Part shown: positions 59,499-64,000 of the stretch, in pieces
Layout of the letters: the number at the start of each line of letters is the position of its first letter
How positions within the stretch are numbered: position 1 is the stretch's first letter
Origin: Ehretia macrophylla
Lineage: Eukaryota; Streptophyta; Magnoliopsida; Boraginales; Ehretiaceae
Length of the DNA: 64,000 nt
NCBI GenBank assembly: GCA_037974665.1
Contig: CM075767.1
Span: 89,492,644-89,556,643 of the forward strand
Reading direction: 5' to 3'
Made by a program: the position numbers and the translations under genes
The notes under the pieces: generated by a model
Told to the model about the DNA's origin: nothing
The model's database searches: none
What the model saw: the letters and a program-made list of their open reading frames with translations, nothing else

Positions 59499-60068
59499 CT
59501 TTTCCAATTTTTTTCCTCCGGTTAGGGTTGCCAAGATACTTTATCCACCACATTTCTGTTATAAAAAACCATGGCACCTTGGGCAAGACAACTTCGCTTC
59601 ACGTGGAGGGTGGGCCCGCTAACCCAGGGCGTCGGCCTTGTGGCCAGATCTCTGTCGCTCCGGTGGCCACAACATTTGGTCCGGCGGGAGTTACGCTACG
59701 CACAGCATACTGTTGGAAAGCTCTCTAAGAGCTCTACGATGGGGGCGGCGAGCATGCTCGCTGTGCCCTTTTTGGATCCCAAAATCAAAAGTTTTCATCA
59801 GTTTCGGGCCACTTTTCTTATTAAGCTTTGTTTTTCCGTCCTGGATCATACGTCGTGAGCTCTTAAAAGGACTACAACCTTACTCGCGGGACATTAAAGC
59901 GCCCTACAATGCGTCGATATCACGTCTTGCGAGGATGCTGTGTTGTTGAAGCGGATGGGTTGTTGTTAAGCCCATTGGGCCTTCTTAATGGGCCTTCTAG
60001 ATGGGCCATCTCTCTAGGCTGGGACTGTGAACTGTTAACACAAAAAGGAATTCTACCCCCACCCTGAC

Positions 60069-60188
60069 GGGTGCGATCATACCAGCACTAATGCATTGGA
60101 TCCCATCAGAACTCCGAATTTAAGCATGGTTGGGCGAAAGTAGTACTAGGACGGGTGACCCCCTGGGAAGTCATCGTGTTGCACCCCC
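60069..60188 (+). rRNA. 5S rRNA copy 90, probably impaired
   Basis: Differences: C28T, C29T, G51T, G58A, C61G, G70A, T84C, C105A. Box A has three changes. Confidence 0.93.
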
Positions 60189-60744
60189 CTTTTCAATTTT
60201 TTTCCTCCGGTTAGGGTTGCCAAGATACTTTATCTACCACATTTCTGTTGTCGAATCCCACGGCACCTTGGGCAAGGCAACTTCGCTTCACGTGGAGGCT
60301 AGTCCCGCAAACCGAAGGCGTAGGGCTTGTGACCAGGTCTCCGTCGCTCCGGTGCCGATAACTTTTGATTCGTAAGGAGTTACGCTGCGCACAGCATACC
60401 GTTGGAACACTCTCTGAGAGCTCTACAACGGGGGCAGCCAGCTTGCTCGTTGCGCCATTTTTGGAACCCAAAATCGAACGTTTTCATCAGTCTCGTGCCA
60501 CTTTTCTTATTTAGCTTTGTTTTTCTGTACCGGATCGTACGTCGTGAGCTGTTAGAAGGATGACAACCTTAATTGCGGGACATTAGAGGCCCCTACAACG
60601 CATCGATATCACGTCTTGCGAGGATGCTGCGTTGTTGAAGCGGATGGGTTGTTGTTAAGACCATTGGGCCTTCTGAATGGGCCATCTCTCTAGGCTGGGA
60701 CTGTGAACCGTTAACACAAAAAGGAATTCTACCCCCACCTTGAT

Positions 60745-60864
60745 GAGTGCGATCATACCAGCACTAATGCACCAGATCCCATCAGAACTCCGAAGTTAAT
60801 CGTGCTTGGGCGAGAGTAGTACTAGGATGGGTGACCCCCTGGGAAGTCCTCGTGTTGTACCCCC
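60745..60864 (+). rRNA. 5S rRNA copy 91
   Basis: Differences: G2A, G30A, G56T, C114T. IE and box C are intact; one box A change. Confidence 0.94.
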
Positions 60865-61420
60865 CTTTTCAATTTTTTTTCCTCCGGTTAGGGTTGCCAA
60901 GATACTTTATCCACCACATTTCTATTATCGAATCCCACAGCACCTTGGGGAAGACAACATCGCTTCACGTGGAGGTTGGGCCCGCAAACCGAGGGCGTAG
61001 GGCATATGACCAAGTCTCTGTCACTCCGGTGCCCATAACTTTTGATCCGTAAGGAGTTACGCGACGCACAGCATACCGTTGGAAAGCTCTCCTAGAGCTC
61101 TACGACGGGGGTAGCAGCTTGCTCGCTGTGCCCTTTTTAGAGCCAAAAATCGAACGTTTTAATCAGCTTCGGGCCGCTTTTCTTATTAAGCTCTATTTTT
61201 CTGTCCCGGATCGTACGTCGTGAGCTGTTAAAAGGCCGCCAACCTTACTCCCTGGACATTAGAGGGCCCTACAATGCGTCGATATCACATCTTGCGAGGA
61301 TGCTGCGTTGTTGAAGCAGATTGGTTATTGTTAATCCCATTGGGCCTTCTAAATGGGCCATCTCTCTTGGCTGGGACTGTGAACTGTTAACACAAAAAAG
61401 AATTCTACCCCCAACATGAC
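60865..61420 (+). other. Representative 5S intergenic spacer (unit 91)
   Basis: A normal-length spacer chosen to show what each of the roughly 557-bp gene-free intervals holds. TTTT at 60866-60869 and T8 at 60873-60880 follow the 5S. GGTTAGGGTT (60886-60895) reads AACCCTAACC on the - strand. CACGTG is at 60966-60971. A palindromic AGCTCT...AGAGCT segment lies near 61085-61100, then C/T-rich stretches, then the site II region, ending in the A-rich element before copy 92. No conserved start codon, ribosome-binding site or codon bias is visible. Confidence 0.85.
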
Positions 61421-61540
61421 GGGTGCGATCATACGAGCACTAATGCACCGTATCCCATCAGAACTCCGAAGTTAAGCGTTCTTGTGCGAGAGTAGTACTA
61501 GGATGGGTGACCCCCTGGGAAGTCCTCATGCTGCACCCCC
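61421..61540 (+). rRNA. 5S rRNA copy 92
   Basis: Differences: C15G, G31T, G60T, G65T, G108A, T112C. IE and box C are intact. Confidence 0.94.
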
Positions 61541-62097
61541 CTTTTCAATTTTTTTTCCTCTGGTTAGGGTTGCCAAGATACTTTATCCACCACATTTCTA
61601 TTGTCGAATCCCACGGCACCTTGGGCAACACAACTTCGCTTCACGTGGAGGCTGGGCCGGCAAACTGAGGGCGTAGGGCTTTTGACTAGGTCTCCATCGC
61701 TTCGGTGCCCAAAACTTTTGATCCGTACGGAGTTACGCAGGGCACAGCATGCCGTTGGAAAGCTCTCTGAGAGCTCTACGACGGGCGTAGCAAGCTTGCT
61801 CGCTGTGCCCTTTTTCGAGCCCAAAATCAAAAATTTTCATCAGTTTTGGGCCACTTTTCTTATTAAGCTCGGTTTTTCCGTCCCGGATCGTACGTTGTGA
61901 GCTGTTAAAAGGATGACAACCTTACTCGCGGGACATTAGAGGGCCCTACAATGAATTGATATCACGTCTTGCAAGGATGCTGCGTTGTTGAAGCAGATGG
62001 GTTGTTGTTAAGCCCATTGGGCCTTCTGAATGGGCCATCTCTCTAGGCTGCGACTGTGAGCTGTTAACACAAAAAGGAATTCTACCCCCACCATGAC

Positions 62098-62217
62098 GGG
62101 TGCGATCATACCAGCACTAATGCACCGGATCCCATAAGAACTCCGAAGTTAAGCGTGCTTGGGTGAGAGTAGTACTAGGATCGGTGACCCCGTGGGAAGT
62201 CCTCGTGTTGCACCCCC
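62098..62217 (+). rRNA. 5S rRNA copy 93
   Basis: Differences: C39A, C67T, G85C, C95G. Box A is intact; IE and box C are changed. Confidence 0.94.
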
Positions 62218-62773
62218 CTTTTCATTTTTTTTTCCTCCGGTTAGGGTTGCTAAGATACTTTATCCACCACATTTCAATTATCGAATCCCACGGCACCTTG
62301 GGCAAGACAACTTCGCTTCACGTGGAGGCTGGGCCCGCAAACCGAGGGTGTAGGACTTGTGACCAGGTCTCCGTCGCTCCGGTGCCCATAACTTTTGATC
62401 CGTAAGGAGTTACGCGGCACACAGCATACCGTTGGAAAGCTCTTCGAGAGCTCTACGACGTGGGCAACTAGCATGCTCGCTGTGCCCTTTTTGGAGACCA
62501 AAATCGATCGTTTTCATCAGTTTCGGGCCTCATTTCTAGTTTAGCTCATTTTTTCATCCCGGATCGTACTTCGTGAGCTGTTAAAAGGACAACAACCTTA
62601 CTCGCGGGACATTAGAGGGCCCTACAATGCGTCGATATCACGTCTTGCGAGGATGCTGCGTTGTTGAAGCGGATGGGTTGTTGTTATGCCCATTGGGCCT
62701 TCTGAATGGGCTATCTCTCTTGGCTGGGACTGTGAACCGTTAACAAAAAAATGAATTCTACCCCCAACATGAC

Positions 62774-62893
62774 GGGTGCGATTATACGAGCACTAATGCG
62801 CCGGATCCCATCAGAACTCCAAAGTTAAGCGTGCTTGGGCGAGAGTAGTACTAGGATGGGTGACCCCCTGGGAAGTCCTCGTGCTGCACCCCC
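62774..62893 (+). rRNA. 5S rRNA copy 94, candidate functional
   Basis: Differences: C10T, C15G, A27G, G48A, T112C. Box A, IE and box C are unchanged, followed by normal terminator tracts. The five changes lie in the structural part of the RNA. Confidence 0.95.
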
Positions 62894-63449
62894 CTTTTCA
62901 ATTTTTTTTCCTCCGGTTAGGTTTGCCAAGATACTTTATCCACCACATTTCTATTGTCTAATCCCACGGCACCTTGGACAAGATAACTTCGCTTCACGTA
63001 GAGGCTGGGCCTGCAATCTAAGGGCCTGGGCTTGGGACTCGGTCTCCGTCGCTCTGGTGCCCATAACTTTTGATCCGTAATGAGTTACGCGGCGCACAGC
63101 ATACCGTTGGAAAGCTCTCCGAGAGCTCTATGACGGTGGCAGCCGGCTTGCTTGCTGTGCCCTTTTTGGAGCCCAAAATCAAACGTTTTCATTAGTTTCG
63201 GGCCACTTTTCTTATTAAGCTCTGTTTTTTCATCCCGGATCGTACGTCGTTAGCTGGTAAAAGAACAAAAACCTTACTCACGGGATATTAGAGGGCCCTA
63301 CAACTCGTCGATATCACGTTTTGTGAGGATGCTGCGTTGCTGTAGCGGATGGGTTGTTGTTAAGCCCATTGGGCCTTCTGAATGGGCCATCTCTCTAGGC
63401 TGGGACTGTGAACCGTTAGCACAAAAAGGAATTCTGCCCTCACCGTCAC

Positions 63450-63569
63450 GGGTGTGATCATACTAGCACTAATGCACCGGATCCCATCAGAACTCAAAAG
63501 TTAAGTGTGCTTGGGCGAGAGTAGTACTAGGATGGGTGACCCCCTGGGAAGTCTTCGTGTTGCACCCCC
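63450..63569 (+). rRNA. 5S rRNA copy 95
   Basis: Differences: C6T, C15T, C47A, G48A, C57T, C105T. IE and box C are intact; box A has one transition. Last copy in the window. Confidence 0.94.
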
Positions 63570-64000
63570 CTTTTCAATTTTTTTTCCTCCGGTTAGGGTT
63601 GCCAAGATACTTTATCCACCACATTTCTATTATCGAATCCCATGGCACCTTGGGCAAGACAACTTCGTTTCACGTGGAGGCTAGGCCCGCAAACTGAGGG
63701 CGTAGGGCTTATGACTAGGTCTCCGTCGCTCCGGTGCCCATAAGTTTTGATCCGTAAGGAGTTACACAGCGCACAGCATACCGTTGGAAAGCTCTCCGAG
63801 AGCTCTACGACGAGGGTAACAAGCTTGCTTGTTGGGCCATTTTTGGAACCCAAAATCGAACGTTTTCATTAGTTTCAGGCCACTTTTCTTATTAAGCTCT
63901 GGTTTTCGTCCCGGATCGTACGTCGTGAACTGTTAAAAGGACAACAACCTAACTCGCGGGACATTAGAGGCCTTACAATGCCTCGATATCACGTCTTGCG
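63570..64000 (+). repeat. Partial spacer at the right edge
   Basis: The spacer after copy 95 is cut by the window end just before the site II cluster. It has the T tracts, telo-box-like motif and G-box in normal order and no gene. The array clearly continues beyond the window. Confidence 0.93.

Larger units (their letters stand above)
1..64000 (+). repeat. 5S rDNA tandem array, 95 copies, 677-bp unit
   Basis: The window is a continuous head-to-tail array. Start-to-start distance between 5S copies is 676-677 bp in most units. Exceptions: 685 (copies 22-25), 505, 578, 580, 599, 601, 624, 640, 652, 663, 665, 666 and 690 bp, caused by spacer insertions and deletions. Every unit has the same order: 5S region, T tracts, about 530 bp of spacer, A-rich upstream element. 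The roughly 557-bp spacers hold no gene. Their recurring motifs are described in the representative entries. All copies face the same way and both array edges lie outside the window. Copies differ much more than is usual for a homogenised 5S locus. A Cassandra-type retroelement was considered, but no LTR ends, tRNA primer-binding site or polypurine tract is visible. Confidence 0.97.

Noticed and set aside
60886..60895. Telomeric repeat
   Set aside because: Only one GGTTAGGGTT per unit, not a tandem run; better described as a telo-box-like motif.
461..63569. Other RNA genes (tRNA, U6, 18S-5.8S-25S)
   Set aside because: No cloverleaf with tRNA A and B boxes, no U6 or large rRNA sequence. The T tracts and box A belong to the 5S units. 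Linked 5S-35S organisation is not seen.
1..64000. Cassandra-type TRIM retrotransposon carrying 5S sequence
   Set aside because: No TG...CA LTR ends, no methionine tRNA primer-binding site, no polypurine tract and no target-site duplications. Units are strictly head-to-tail with a full-length 5S and terminator.
1..64000. CRISPR array or bacterial operon
   Set aside because: The repeat unit is 677 bp with plant 5S sequence; there are no short direct repeats with unique spacers and no coding genes.

Overview
The whole window is one uninterrupted, head-to-tail tandem array of plant 5S ribosomal RNA genes (5S rDNA), all on the + strand. I count 95 copies of the 5S sequence. The standard repeat unit is 676-677 bp: a 120-bp 5S region plus a non-coding spacer of about 557 bp. 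Both ends of the window lie inside the array. I see no protein-coding gene, tRNA, transposon, CRISPR array or bacterial-type feature. The many 60-110 codon open frames recur at the same place in each unit and are by-products of the repeat. The 5S sequence is land-plant type: GGGTGCGATCATACC at the start, AGTTAAGCGTGCTTGG as box A, GGATGGGTGACC in box C, and TTGCACC at the end. The spacer does not tell me the species.

Unit layout, 5' to 3': (1) 5S region with an internal RNA polymerase III promoter; (2) a TTTT tract and a T8 tract that can terminate Pol III; (3) a telo-box-like AACCCTAACC on the - strand; (4) a G-box CACGTG; (5) two short palindromes; (6) an AT/GC-mixed spacer; (7) a cluster of three TGGGCY (site II) motifs 60-90 bp before the next 5S; (8) an A-rich, TATA-less element near -28 and usually C (sometimes T) at -1. 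In all entries 5S positions are numbered from the first G of GGGTGCG, and changes are relative to the consensus of this window. Box A is taken as 50-64, the intermediate element (IE) as 67-72 and box C as 80-97, following established numbering for eukaryotic 5S genes.

The array is unusually degenerate. Nearly every copy carries several substitutions in the RNA-coding part. By my reading only four copies (62, 84, 89, 94) keep box A, IE and box C unchanged, and only copy 84 matches the consensus over positions 1-119. The monomers fall into families that recur in fixed order, so the array has higher-order structure: a three-unit repeat (about 4.2-7.8 kb), a four-unit repeat (about 9.6-14.7 kb), a perfectly repeated 685-bp unit (about 14.9-16.4 kb), and a four-member cassette (called T-U-P-A here) at 29.9, 35.3, 38.6 and 50.6 kb. 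A large segment at about 27.3-34.3 kb has a diverged second copy at about 46.0-55.0 kb. The two copies differ by whole numbers of monomers, and the junctions are recognisable as chimeric units (near 28.21 kb and 55.0 kb). Spacer deletions of 11-172 bp are scattered through the array, several with 2-4 bp of microhomology at the junction.

Taken together this looks like an old, weakly homogenised, probably largely silenced part of a 5S locus, evolving by unequal exchange and local duplication, with a few copies that could still be transcribed. That functional reading is inference; the repeat structure is read directly from the sequence.
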